From: Welwitschia mirabilis
Lineage: Eukaryota; Gnetophyta; Gnetopsida; Welwitschiales
Direction of reading: 5' to 3'
DNA: 26,211 nucleotides
NCBI GenBank assembly: GCA_051453625.1
Contig: JBOZIK010000001.1
Coordinates: 78,693,679-78,719,889 of the forward strand
In this document: positions 1-10,099 of the stretch, one piece after another
How positions within the stretch are numbered: the first letter of the stretch is position 1
Layout: each line of letters starts with the position of its first letter
The notes under the pieces: model-generated
What the model was told of the DNA's origin: nothing
The model's input: only the letters and a program-made list of their open reading frames with translations
Database searches by the model: none
Translations under genes and position numbers: made by a program

Positions 1-430
1 TTGATTGCTTGCACATCTTATTAACTTAATAAGCTTTGCATTTTTTTGAGAATCACAATTGTCGACATTTTGCGCTGACATATTGTCGATACAATGGCAA
101 CATGTCTCCCCGACACGACTTTTTGAGTCTGCCGACATTTTGATTTGCCGACATTTTACTCATTTTGCAAGTATTCAAAATAAAAGATGGTGGTGGAGGG
201 GATGTGCTTGGCTCCTAAGAAGATTAATGCTAGGAGGTTATCTTTTCTTCTGGTGGTGTTAAGTGGGGCAAACCACTCCCTTTCATCCCTTGGGACCTAT
301 GCTATGGTACATTTTTCCTAGGGCTCCCAATTCCTGACGGCAGAGAGGGCAACTGGGGACCCCTAAGGGTGGGAGGGGTGGCAGGACCAGGCAAAGAAGC
401 CCTAACCCCCTTTTTGCTTTATTGGCACTT

Positions 431-771
431 AAAGTGTCTTGCTAGTGAGATGTGTTCACCCCTTTCCTCTTTAGTAGCAAGCTAAATGGCTTTAATCAAA
501 CTCAGATGCCTTGTAGCGTTCCCCTTTCACAAAATCTGCATGAAAAAGTGTCTTGCTAGTGAGACATGTTCATCCCTCCCCCCTTTAGCAGCCAGCCAAA
601 TGGCTTTAATCAAAACAAGATGTCTTGTAGGGTCCCTCTTTCACAAAACCTGCATGAAAAGTGTCTTGCTAGTGAGACATGTTCATCCCTCCCCCCTTTA
701 GTAGCTAGCCAAATGGCTTTAATCAAAACAACATGTCTTGTGAAGTCCCTCTTTCACAAAACCTGCATGAA
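431..771. repeat. Three-copy tandem repeat, about 114 bp unit
   Basis: Three head-to-tail copies begin at 431, 545 and 658, each opening with AAAGTGTCTTGCTAGTGAG and closing with a CTGCATGAAAA-type segment. The last two copies are closer to each other than to the first, which suggests stepwise duplication. The array lies in what would be the 3' untranslated region of the minus-strand LINE, or just beyond it. Short open frames across it are by-products of the repeat and I do not regard them as genes. Confidence 0.9.
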
Positions 772-1875
772 AAAGTTTGGAAAATTGATTGGGTTGGCCA
801 AGTCCAAGGCCTTCAAAAAAACAAAGTGCAAACTAGGCAGATTGGAAACATTGCTTGATTCAATGAAATATCATTCTACTACCTCTACACCAAGCTCTAG
901 AGAGGTGAAAGCATCGCCTCCTTGATGTGACTGCTTTTAACCTTTGGAATCCCTGTGGAAAGAAGAGGCATGTCTTCCTCTATCCCCTAGAGTCCAAGGG
1001 GTCCACTTCACCTTCATATGGGACCGCGAGAAAATGAGTTAAGCCAATTTCCAACATCTCTATCCTAATATGTTGTAAACCGACATTCCTATCCTACTAT
1101 GATGTAAATGGGTAGAATCACCTTGCCACTGCCTAAAGAAGGGGTTCAAGTTGAGGTTTGGGTCCCCTGCCAACATAGATAGGATGTGATCCCACTCCAA
1201 TGCTTGCACCTTCTCCAAAACCTCTTCATTTGTCTAGTAGACAAATGTAATAGTAGGTTCAATGAGAGGGGTATTTCCCATGGCAAATTTCAAATTCTTC
1301 CAACTGTTGTAGACCTTTTATGAGCATGACAAGGAAAGAAGGCAAGGTGGTTTCAAAGACAACCTTCTTCCTCACATGCCAAATTTGCCATAAGGCCACC
1401 TGCTACAATTCTAATGCTGCTAGCATGCTTAATTCCTAACACAAAGTGTGTTTTAAAGGGGTATTCAAACCTCTTCTCACTACTTGGTCCCTTGTTAAAA
1501 CATTATTTCTAAATATAAAGCTATTAACCAAATGATATCATTATTTTATCTAGCACAACCCCTCTCTAAACTTGACTATTGCATCCTCCATACCGTACTT
1601 AATTAAGATCAGTTTGGCTAAATCATAAGCAAGCACCCTAAGTGATCCATATGGTCCTTAATTCTACATGGGTGGCCCAACGAAATGGAGTCTCCCTCCC
1701 TGAAGGCCATAAAGGATTCTTATGCATCAAGAGGAGTGCCCAAGGTTGATTAGAAGTAGGCATTTTAAATATCAACTTGGCTAATCTCATTAGAATATAG
1801 TCTTCCACCTTTTATATACCCCACCGTATAGAAGCTTTAAGCTCGGCAATGGATTCTCTTTTAGCCAAGTGAATT

Positions 1876-1942
1876 CTATTTTTTAAGTCCTAAAATTTTT
1901 TAAGTCGTAAACTTTTTAAGTCCTAAAAGTTTTTAAGTCCTT
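1876..1942. repeat. Minisatellite of TTTTTAAGTCCTAAAA-type units
   Basis: Four imperfect copies of a roughly 17-bp unit containing TTTTTAAGTCC lie in tandem inside the decayed ORF2 of the LINE, between the RT and the zf-RVT-like region. A CTTCTC-rich simple repeat follows at about 1980-2012. The array is not part of normal LINE coding sequence and probably arose by slippage after the element died. Confidence 0.75.
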
Positions 1943-4131
1943 CATCCTAACCAAATGAAGGCCTTGACTAATTTGTTTCTTCTCCTTCTCCTTCTCCTTC
2001 TCTCTCTATCTCTTTTCGGTTGATGATACAACTAGGAAGACCACAACGAAATAAGTATATCCCACAATTGTAGTGATGTAGGAGCTCGCCAGGATACACT
2101 TGGCTTTACCAGACAAATATCAATTATAGTAGTTGGTGCATCGGTTTTGAATCTTTCCAAGTAAAGCAAGTCATGTCTCACTTCTTCCCCATCTATGTAT
2201 CAGGATGTCCAAAGAAACATGCTAATGATACCATCCCTTGTTTTAGAAACCCTACCCACAACAACAATTTTAGATTTGTCCAATTGACTTTAAGGCTAGT
2301 GGCTTCCTTGAATTTTTACATACTGATTTTAATGTGTAAAGCGTGCTGGGAGCTAGTCCAAGCCACACTCATAGTATCATCCGCATAGTGATTGCTAATG
2401 AATCTCTACTATCCAATTTTTGACCCTCTAAGTCCATTTTTCCTAGGAATCTTATGCAGAATGTCCATACTATAATGAATAAGCAGGGTGATAAGGCGTC
2501 CCCTTACCTTATTCCTCTTTCAATGTAGAAGAGGCTAGATCTCTAACCATTCACATCTAAAGAAAACATAGCAGAACTTACATATCTAAGGAAAGTTTGA
2601 CATAATAATCCTTGAATCCTTTTTGTCTCAAAATTGTACCTAAAGCTAACCAACTAACTGAAGTATAAGCTTTAGCAATATCCAACTTAAAAAATATAGC
2701 ACAAAAATTATGCTTGCTACAAGAATGTAATAATTCATGAATCAAGAGGATTCAGCCTTAAATGTACCTCGCTCTCACGAACCCAGTTTGGCAAGAAGAG
2801 ATGATCTTCGAAAAAAAGATGGCGATATGACCTCCCCAAACTTTTCCAAATAGCCTATAGATAACATTACATATCCTAGTTGATTGAAACTCCACTAGAC
2901 AATATACTCCCCCTTTCCTAGGGATAAGGACTGCTCTAATGTGGTTTAGTTCCTTCCATATTTTGTCCTCCTTCAGATTTTGCTAATGGCCTCCCCAAAT
3001 TGTCACCTATAAGTGGAAAATAAGCCTTAACAAATTCCACATGCTAGCCATCAAAGCCAAGAGCCTTGTTGTTTGTCATTGACCTAAGAGCTTAACAAAC
3101 TTCTTACTTATCCGTTGGTTTCTCTAACTCAACGTTATCCAGTTCAACAATCTGTCTACTTCCCAAATTAATTGGAGGGCGTTGTCGTCCCTACTTCAAA
3201 TCTTCTTAAAATGATCTACCAAATCTTTGTTTATGTCTTGCTCCTTGCAAAGAATTCCATTATGGTATCTAAGCCTATGAAATTTATTCATGTTGTTATG
3301 GTAACATGCTTTCTTGAAGACGCATTCTAGATCTCTGCCTATAATAGAGCTATTCTTCATTTTAAATCTCCTAGATTTCAGTCAACAACTTATATTGCTC
3401 ATGCACAAGGTCCTTCCCTCAGTTCTCTTGCCTAGTTTGAATCTATTGCAATTCTTGTACCAATTGTTTCCTTCTCTGGAAATTATACTCCTCTTTCTTG
3501 TGAAGTGTTTTGACTTCATACTTAGGCTCTTTTAATTCTCGCAGTAGAAAGGTAGTTAGATCCATCTCCAAAAATTGATACTTTCCCCAGATATTTCTAA
3601 GTTATCTACTTTCTCCTTTCCAAACCAGTACCTCTCAACTGGGTAATAATTGGTCTGTGATTAAAATCCATTCCATTTGGGGTCCAACAAAAGCAATTAA
3701 GTTTAGAAACAATATTTTTACCTATTAGCATTTGGTCTATTCTACTCTGGACCCTACCATGCCCCATCCTCCTGTTGAACTAGGGATACTTATAGATCTC
3801 GATCTCCACATTAGGAGGTCCATTACTATCAATAAAATCCTGAAGCAATTTCACCTTTAATGTCGTGTCCTAACTTACCCTTCTTTTCCCATTTGAAATG
3901 ACATTGATTAGAGTCACCTAAGACTATCCACCAAGATTTATTAGGAATCCTCTTCTACATGATGTCATATTGTTCCTAGCTGTCCAAATGGTTCTGAGGC
4001 CCATAAAAATTACCTAGATACTAGCCTTATTCTTCCAAATCAACAATAAGAAATCAATTTGAACTGCCAATAATTTTCAGTTTCTGTGGGAGAAGATAAT
4101 CCAGCCCTCTGCTCTGCATGTGCTTTGGATG

Positions 4132-4228
4132 GCAGCTTTATTCCAGCTCCTTCACCTATCTCTCTTATTCTCATTCATGTGGATTTTACTCACTTGGAGA
4201 AAAATTACATCTATATTATTTCCTTCTN
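4132..4228. repeat. Left copy of about 96 bp repeat flanking the N gap
   Basis: This segment, starting GCAGCTTTATTCCAGCTCCT, is almost the same as 4921-5016, with about three substitutions. It ends exactly where the N run begins, and the other copy starts exactly where the run ends. Both copies read on the minus strand as the start of the LINE endonuclease (DVIFLQ then SKIHMNENK). Overlapping open frames that run through the gap exist only because N was translated as X, and none is a gene. Confidence 0.9.
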
Positions 4229-4920
4229 NNNNNNNNNNNNNNNNNNNNNNNNNNNNNNNNNNNNNNNNNNNNNNNNNNNNNNNNNNNNNNNNNNNNNNNN
4301 NNNNNNNNNNNNNNNNNNNNNNNNNNNNNNNNNNNNNNNNNNNNNNNNNNNNNNNNNNNNNNNNNNNNNNNNNNNNNNNNNNNNNNNNNNNNNNNNNNNN
4401 NNNNNNNNNNNNNNNNNNNNNNNNNNNNNNNNNNNNNNNNNNNNNNNNNNNNNNNNNNNNNNNNNNNNNNNNNNNNNNNNNNNNNNNNNNNNNNNNNNNN
4501 NNNNNNNNNNNNNNNNNNNNNNNNNNNNNNNNNNNNNNNNNNNNNNNNNNNNNNNNNNNNNNNNNNNNNNNNNNNNNNNNNNNNNNNNNNNNNNNNNNNN
4601 NNNNNNNNNNNNNNNNNNNNNNNNNNNNNNNNNNNNNNNNNNNNNNNNNNNNNNNNNNNNNNNNNNNNNNNNNNNNNNNNNNNNNNNNNNNNNNNNNNNN
4701 NNNNNNNNNNNNNNNNNNNNNNNNNNNNNNNNNNNNNNNNNNNNNNNNNNNNNNNNNNNNNNNNNNNNNNNNNNNNNNNNNNNNNNNNNNNNNNNNNNNN
4801 NNNNNNNNNNNNNNNNNNNNNNNNNNNNNNNNNNNNNNNNNNNNNNNNNNNNNNNNNNNNNNNNNNNNNNNNNNNNNNNNNNNNNNNNNNNNNNNNNNNN
4901 NNNNNNNNNNNNNNNNNNNN
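4229..4920. other. Assembly gap (about 692 N)
   Basis: An unbroken run of N. It falls inside the LINE endonuclease and is bordered on both sides by the same 96-bp sequence. Nothing can be annotated within it. Confidence 0.99.
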
Positions 4921-5016
4921 GCAGCTTTATTCCAGCTCCTTCACCTATCTATCTTATTCTCATTCATGTGGATTTTACTCTCTTGGAGAAAAATTACATC
5001 TATTTTATTTCCTTCT
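4921..5016. repeat. Right copy of about 96 bp repeat flanking the N gap
   Basis: Near-identical partner of 4132-4228. On the minus strand it runs directly from the ORF2 start at 5085 into the DVIFLQESK endonuclease motif, so this copy is in its expected place. The left copy joins equally well to the rest of the endonuclease, which suggests that the two copies are one locus assembled twice. Confidence 0.9.
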
Positions 5017-5084
5017 ACAACATTTTAGGTTTCTTGTTTTAGAGGGGGAATAGAACCCCCTACAATTCCAAGATAGGATCTTCA

Positions 5085-6128
5085 TTAAGAGCGTTTCCGT
5101 CCCTTTTTGGGACCTTTATCACCAATAGAATCTTCAATAGTTAGCTTAAGTGTTATTACCAACATTTTCAGCTACCTCCCTATTGCGAAGTCTGGAATTC
5201 GTAAGTCTACCTTACATCATTGCTTTAGATTGTATCATTGGAAATGGGATCCTGCTCCTGTTGTGCAAGCTCCTCCTCCTAGCGTGGCCAAAATGGATTT
5301 TCATTCTGTGTTTGTGCTTGTCGGTGAACTTTTTGCCTAGGCAAAATAGTTGTTCATTGTCTAGACCAGGCCTCTCTCTTGTTCTTAGCCCAACACTCCA
5401 TTTTGTTGTGCCCAGATTTACCACAAAAAGTGGATGTCATCTTTTTCCTTCAACTCAATCATGCTCTTCCTACATTCTTGGAGTTTTACCCCATTTTCCA
5501 AGATAAGAGCATGCTAGAGGTTGCATGCTACGCATTCGCATGGTGCGTCTCTCCCACACTGTGAGCATGGGGCAAAAAGATTCTCTTACTCAACTTAGAT
5601 GTTATATTCTCCCCATTCAAACCAAATTCACAATTGAATGTCTGCAGTGTCTTCTACCTTCATCCAGACATAAAAACAAGCTAGCACTCATCTCTTGCTT
5701 GACCATTATATGGTCTAGCCAAATGAGTTCCCCAAACTATCCAATTAGGGTTTTAATAAAGTTCTCATCCCAAAATTCTAAGGGGAACTTTGGGATTCTA
5801 ATCCATATTGGTAACCTCTCAAACAATTTGGGGTCTACTTGGTCCTCGAGGTACCATTTTGCCAAGGCTAAACCAGAAACGCCAAAAAACCATGAACTGG
5901 TATAGAATGAGTTACTTGGGCATGGCAATAACTTAAACTTGACTAATGCCTATCCATTTCGTAGCAACCCAATCCCTGACCTAGTATAGTCTAGGTCTAG
6001 GGCATAAGGAAACAAATTTATTCGATAGACTATATTTGAACTTAGCTTTAGTAAAGTTACATACCTCATCTAGAATCTTAAAAGCTAGGGTTGAACCCTC
6101 CCATGACATTTTATGCAATTCCATAGCG
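5085..6128 (-). pseudogene. LINE ORF1, 3' portion (DUF4283-like and zinc knuckle)
   Basis: The minus strand from 6128 reads ELHKMSWEG, then SNKFVSLCPRP, VRDWVATKWIGISQV, AMPK and LPIWIRIPKFPLEFWDENF (about 5760-5820). This is the DUF4283-type region common to plant LINE ORF1 and related RNA-binding proteins. A single zinc knuckle follows near 5385-5440 as FCGKSGHNKMEC, with the first Cys of CX2C replaced. The frame ends GPKKGRKRS-stop at 5087-5085. ORF1 proteins bind element RNA to form the retrotransposition particle. There are several in-frame stops. The 5' part of the same ORF is at 12778-12985, split off by the copia insertion. Confidence 0.8.
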
Positions 6129-6133
6129 AAACC
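6129..6133. repeat. Left target-site duplication of the copia element
   Basis: AAACC immediately precedes the 5' LTR. Its partner AAAGC follows the 3' LTR at 12773-12777, a match at four of five positions. This fits the 5-bp staggered cut of copia integrase, with one later substitution. Confidence 0.7.
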
Positions 6134-7150
6134 TATTAGGATTTATATTGCCAATTGATGTCAAACCAATATGATCTTTGTAGAGCGGAATGTGATTTTG
6201 TAGATGCAAGGAGCCGGAGAATTCATGACCCAAAGATTGCTAAGACTTAGACATGTTCTAATCTTCATTCCTTCACTTTCTACCCAAGGACTCAAACTAC
6301 AAATTGATCGGATCACCGATGGGGCAACCAGAGCTAAAAGTGTCCATTTTGGGTGGCTTCAAATCAAGTCGACCAGACCCATATCAGGTCGACCAGATGT
6401 AGATGGGCTCCACCAGATGGTATGCAGCCTTAGAATGGGGTCGACGGGATTATTCGTGGGATCAACCAAACCTATGCAAATGACCAAACTTGAAATGGTT
6501 TTCTAACCGTTATCTCACCTAATCTACCCGTTGTAAATGTTAGAGTCCCTCCCAACTACCTAACAGTTATATTTTTGGGAGATCTATTTAAAGAGGGTGT
6601 AGTCAAAACTCAAGGGGTTGAACTTGTTAAAAAATAGGTTGTGCTTTTAATCTAAAAAAGCTTACCTTTATAACGCCACTCTTCTCTCTCAATATCTACC
6701 CTTGTACTAAATCTAAGCAGTAAGGTTCCATTGGTTGTACCTACATTTGAATAACTTAGAGCACAAAGGCTTCATCCCATCACTCACCCTTGAAGGAGCT
6801 AGAACATCGAGAGTTAGCTTGGAAAATTCCATTTTGTGAAGTTTGAGACTTAGCCTGCAAAAGTCCGCTTTGTAAAGGTTGAAGGTTAGCCTTGAAAATC
6901 TAGTGGATAGTGAAGTAACAAAGATCTGGAACAGTCTTGGTTATTGGCTGTCTTCTAAGAATGAAGTAGGGTCTATCCTGAACCACTATAAATCTTGTCT
7001 CGTGCATTATTTTGGTTGTGCTTATGACTTTATTTTGTTATATCCTTTTTATTTTGTAATTTCCACATTAGGTAGTAATAGTTGTTTAAACCTTTTTAAT
7101 AAACCCTATTCACACCCCCCTTACTTTGTAAGGTTAAAATAGATTTTTCA
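6134..7150 (+). repeat. 5' LTR of copia element
   Basis: It runs from TATTAGGATTTATATTGCC (normal TG start mutated to TA; the 3' LTR has TG) to GATTTTTCA just before the primer-binding site. Its left half matches 9244-9669 and its right half matches 12185-12772. At 1017 bp it is long for copia. The LTR would carry the element's promoter and polyadenylation signal; a run of TATTTAAAG at about 6586 could be a TATA box, which is a guess. A 100-codon open frame at 6204-6506 lies wholly in LTR sequence and I do not consider it a gene. Confidence 0.9.
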
Positions 7151-7152
7151 TT

Positions 7153-7164
7153 TGGTATGAGAGC
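7153..7164 (+). promoter_or_regulatory. Primer-binding site (tRNA initiator Met type)
   Basis: TGGTATGAGAGC lies two bases after the 5' LTR end. It differs by one base from TGGTATCAGAGC, the sequence complementary to the 3' end of plant initiator methionine tRNA that most copia elements use to prime minus-strand DNA synthesis. Confidence 0.88.
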
Positions 7165-7220
7165 CTCAACTTGAGTCAACACTAAGATTTTAACCAATCT
7201 TTAACTCAATAACCCTAGCC

Positions 7221-8648
7221 ATGAGTTCTATTGCAGAAGGTCTCTCTGTTTCTAGGCCTCAATTGTTTGATGGAATAAACTATAGATATTAGAAGACTAA
7301 AATGAGAATATTCTTAAGATCTCTTGATGTAGATTATAAGGATATATTGATCAGAGGATATAGTCACCCTACCATGACTCAAAAGAATGACAAAGACAAT
7401 ATTACAGTTGTGTTGAAACCAAAAAATAAATGGACTCTATTAGATAAAGCTAATGCTACTCTTGACACTTGTACATTGAATGCAATTTTTTATGCTCCGA
7501 CTACAAATGAGTTTAAGAGAATAGTGAACTGCAAGACTGCCAAAGAAGCATCAGATATTCTTACTATTACTCACAAAGGGACCTCCACTTTCAAGCAAGC
7601 AAAGATGCAAATGTTGATTACAAAATTTCAAGTTATTAAGATAGATGAGGAAGAGACTCTCCAGGAATTCTTTGCTAGACCAACAGACATTGTAAACTCC
7701 ATGGCAAGTCTTGAACAAAAGATGGAGGAATCTAGAATAGTAAGGAAAGTGTTAAAAACCCTTCCCAAGAGATTTGAACTGAACATGATTGCAATCAAAG
7801 AAAGTAAACATCTCGGCAAGATGCACAAACTACAAGGTAATCTTCAAACTCATGAGTTAAAATTTTCTAAGAATAAGAAGAAAAGCCTTGCTTTGAAAAG
7901 CGTGCAAAAACATACAAAAAATGATAGGTCAAAAGATGAATTAGATGAGGATGAAGTAGCTCTTTTAGCAAGAAAATTTAAAACATTCCTATCAAGAAGA
8001 AGAGATGAAGAAACCAACAAAGGGTTTGGGCCTATGACAAACAAATGTGCTAACAACAAGAAATTAAAGGACCTAAAGAAGGCCTCACTAGCAAGCACTT
8101 GGGATAATCTTGAAAAAGATGAAAAAGAAAGCTTAGAGGAAAAATCTGAAGGAAGTGGAACATTATGTTTCATGGCACTTAGGACCCCCACTACTCAATC
8201 ACCAAAATTCACTGACCATGATGATCTAGACATGAGTAAAGATGGAGAAGAGGAGAATGTTGAAGACACATGTCACGAACTATATCAAGAATGTGAAAGA
8301 CTTGCTCTGAAAGTCAATGAACTAAACAAAATCATCAAGGATTTGAGAAGAGAGAATGAAGCCATAAATCAAATATATAAAGAGATTCAAGATGAAAACA
8401 CAAGTCTCATCAACAATTTGAGCTAGTTTTCACAAGTCTTGAGCAGATTCACAAAAGGATCAAAGAAACTTGAGAAGATGCTTAGATTGGAACAGCGTGC
8501 ATATGATAAAAAGGGGATTGGGTATGAAGGCAAAAGTGCATCAGTATCATACAATAAGGTAAGTATTAAAGGCATAACATTTCCTACCAAAAATATCACT
8601 TGTAAGTACTATTACAAACTTGGTCATTCAAAATTTAATTGTCTGTAA
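7221..8648 (+). pseudogene. Copia gag polyprotein, one frame with two stops
   Basis: Gag capsid protein. The likely start is ATG at 7221 (MSSIAEGLSVSRPQLFDGIN), not the internal ATG at 7302: the same frame runs through a TAG at 7290-7292, where family members usually have Trp, and a second TAG at 8424-8426, to 8648. The copia-type gag region includes KTAKEASDIL, KMQMLITKFQ and VLKTLPKRFELNMIAIKESK (about residues 95-195). An acidic, lysine-rich stretch and a coiled-coil-like region (LYQECERLALKVNELNKI) follow. The zinc knuckle at the C-terminus reads CKYYYKLGHSKFNC, with the second Cys replaced by Tyr. Apart from two nonsense changes the 476-codon frame is intact. Confidence 0.88.
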
Positions 8649-8803
8649 AGAAAGAAGATGTATTCTACAAATATTAATGCTTTAGATTTGTTCCCAAACA
8701 AGTCTCTACCCAAAAGTCAAGATAGACCACCTGGGTAAAAGCTAACAATTTAAAAAATCTTTTTGATCCAAGTAGCTTTCAAAGCTAGCAATGGTTCTTT
8801 GAT

Positions 8804-8845
8804 GGTACCTTGATAGTGGATGCTCTCACCACATGTCTAAGGATT
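8804..8845 (+). pseudogene. Copia protease remnant
   Basis: In a frame other than gag's, the sequence reads WYLDSGCSHHMSKD and then stops. This is the active-site segment of the copia aspartic protease, with catalytic Asp in DSG. Only this N-terminal piece survives; the glycine-rich loop and the GAG-pre-integrase region that normally follow are missing, so the deletion joint probably lies between about 8850 and 8900. Confidence 0.85.
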
Positions 8846-8879
8846 AAAGCTATTTCTCTGTCTTTCTTTCTTCCTTTGT

Positions 8880-9242
8880 CATTGATGTCCAAAGGGGAAG
8901 AAAATAGGATATTTCCAAAAAGATGCAGTGGATCATTCTCAGTTTAGACATATGATGTTTTTCTTTTAAATTTATTGATGTGTATGGTTGTGTGGAAGTG
9001 TGCGTAAAATTGCCATAGTTAAAATCTAATAGAACTCAAAATGGTTTTGTTTCAAGAGTAAGCTTTTTTCCTAAAAGGAAATGCACCCTTTGCTTAATAT
9101 TGTTTTATGGTTTTATGAAAGAAGAAGCTTTTATTATGTCAATATGCTTTATTAGCTTGATGAAATGGGGAGCTTAAAAAATGAAATTTTGGTTTGGTTT
9201 TGAAATCACTTATTTGTTTGCCATCAATGTCAAAAAGGGAGA
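8880..9242 (+). other. Copia 3' non-coding region with polypurine tract
   Basis: No coding domain is visible. Two related words occur: GATGTCCAAAGGGGAAGAAAA (about 8884-8904) and ATGTCAAAAAGGGAGAT (about 9227-9243). The second, AAAAAGGGAGA at 9232-9242, sits one base before the 3' LTR and is the polypurine tract that primes plus-strand synthesis. An extra purine-rich copy upstream is common in copia elements of this kind. Confidence 0.8.
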
Positions 9243-9243
9243 T

Positions 9244-9674
9244 TGTTAGGATTTATATTGCCAATTATTGTCAAACTAATACAGTCTCTATAAAATGGAA
9301 TGTGATTTTTACAGATGCAAGAAGCCAAAGGATTTATGACCAAAAGATAGTTGAGACTTGGGCTTGTTCTGATCTTTGTTGCTTCACTTTTTGTCTAATG
9401 ATTGAAACTACAAGTCGACCGGATCACCTTTGCAGTGACTGGACCTGAAAGTGCCCATTTTGGGCTACTTCAAGTCAAGTCCACTGGGCCCCTATTAGGT
9501 TGACTGGATGCAAATGGGGTTGACCTAAGTGTATGCAATCTCCGAATGGAGTCGACTAGATGATTTGTGGGGTCGATCAAACCTATGCAAATGACTAAAC
9601 TTGAAATGATTTTCTAACTATTATCTCGCCTAATCTACTTGTTGTAAATGTCAAAGTCTCTTCTGGTTGCCTCA
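9244..9674 (+). repeat. 3' LTR of copia element, left part
   Basis: It begins TGTTAGGATTTATATTGCC and matches the 5' LTR base by base, with many substitutions, as far as the inner insertion. The last five bases CCTCA (9670-9674) are the left copy of the inner element's target duplication. Confidence 0.9.
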
Positions 9675-10048
9675 TGTTACAAATTTTACTGTAAATCAAT
9701 GCTAAAGGAAATGAAATAACAAGCACAAGAACAACACACACAAATTTACATGGAAAACCCTTTCGAGAAAAACCATGGGAAGCAGATAGAGCTCTTAATC
9801 TTATTGAAGGAGCAAAAAGAATCACTATACAAAACAAACCCCCAAGCAACCTTTAAATAGGTTTAGGGTTTGAAGCCAAGACAATCTAGAAAATTCCTCC
9901 CCTTGTCCCTTCTTCCTTTTTTTATTTTAACTTAAATACCCTAAGGAGTTAAAACATAGCCTCCTCTTACAACATTACAGAAGGAGGGTCAACAATAAAA
10001 CATAACATTAAATATACACAAGACAAATTTGGCTTCAATTTTCCAACA
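9675..10048 (-). repeat. LTR A (3' LTR of inner element)
   Basis: On the minus strand it runs from TGTTGGAAAATTGAAGCC to GTAAAATTTGTAACA. It matches 12044-12184 over the part visible there. No polypurine tract precedes it on the minus strand, so the internal sequence next to it has been lost or replaced. A minus-strand open frame at 9595-9849 straddles its edge and is not a gene. Confidence 0.8.
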
Positions 10049-10099
10049 TAAAATATTTCTTAACATCAATAGAGCTTTAAGGACATATATCAACCCCTC

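Larger units (their letters stand above)
960..5085 (-). pseudogene. LINE ORF2 (endonuclease-reverse transcriptase), decayed
   Basis: ORF2 starts at the ATG at 5085-5083 with MKILSWNCRGF, the usual opening of the plant LINE APE-type endonuclease. It is followed by DVIFLQESK (about 4980-5005) and a WIVLGDSN motif (GDSN at 3907-3918, family form GDFN). SRIDQ and a decayed SDH-like region lie at about 3620-3760. The reverse transcriptase shows KLDIAKAY (about 2655-2690), a GDALSP box (2488-2505) preceded by a stop where family members have RQ, and the catalytic YADD at 2376-2387. A zf-RVT-like WQIWHVRKK lies at about 1362-1392. The enzyme would nick target DNA and copy LINE RNA into it. Many stops and frameshifts break it, and 692 N interrupt the endonuclease. 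Confidence 0.85.
409..6133 (-). mobile_element. L1-type LINE, main segment (3' part of ORF1, all of ORF2, 3' region)
   Basis: This is a degenerate plant non-LTR retrotransposon read on the minus strand. Its order, from right to left, is ORF1 (DUF4283-like region then zinc knuckle), an ORF1/ORF2 junction at 5083-5087, endonuclease, reverse transcriptase and a C-terminal zf-RVT-like region. All coding parts carry stops and frameshifts, so the copy is dead. The 3' end is put near 409-428, where the minus strand reads a GTGCCAATAAAG word followed by an A run, which resembles a LINE tail, but no target duplication was found to prove it. The 5' end of the same LINE lies at 12773 to about 12985, beyond an inserted copia element. 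A run of N at 4229-4920 interrupts the endonuclease. Confidence 0.85.

Noticed and set aside
431-771. CRISPR-like array
   Set aside because: The three copies are contiguous units of about 114 bp without spacers, in a plant nuclear sequence.
566-925. 119-codon plus-strand frame
   Set aside because: Most of it is the 114-bp tandem repeat, with repeated peptide blocks. The rest is antisense to the LINE, and there is no family resemblance.
4086-5053. Three overlapping plus-strand open frames of about 300 codons
   Set aside because: They exist only because the N run is translated as X. The real bases on both sides are antisense to the LINE endonuclease.
6204-6506. 100-codon plus-strand frame
   Set aside because: It lies inside the 5' LTR. 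The equivalent part of the 3' LTR (9244-9669) does not keep the frame.
7850-8191. Minus-strand frame of 113 codons
   Set aside because: It lies wholly within the copia gag on the other strand. Its Ser/Phe/Leu-rich composition is the shadow of the Lys/Glu-rich gag.
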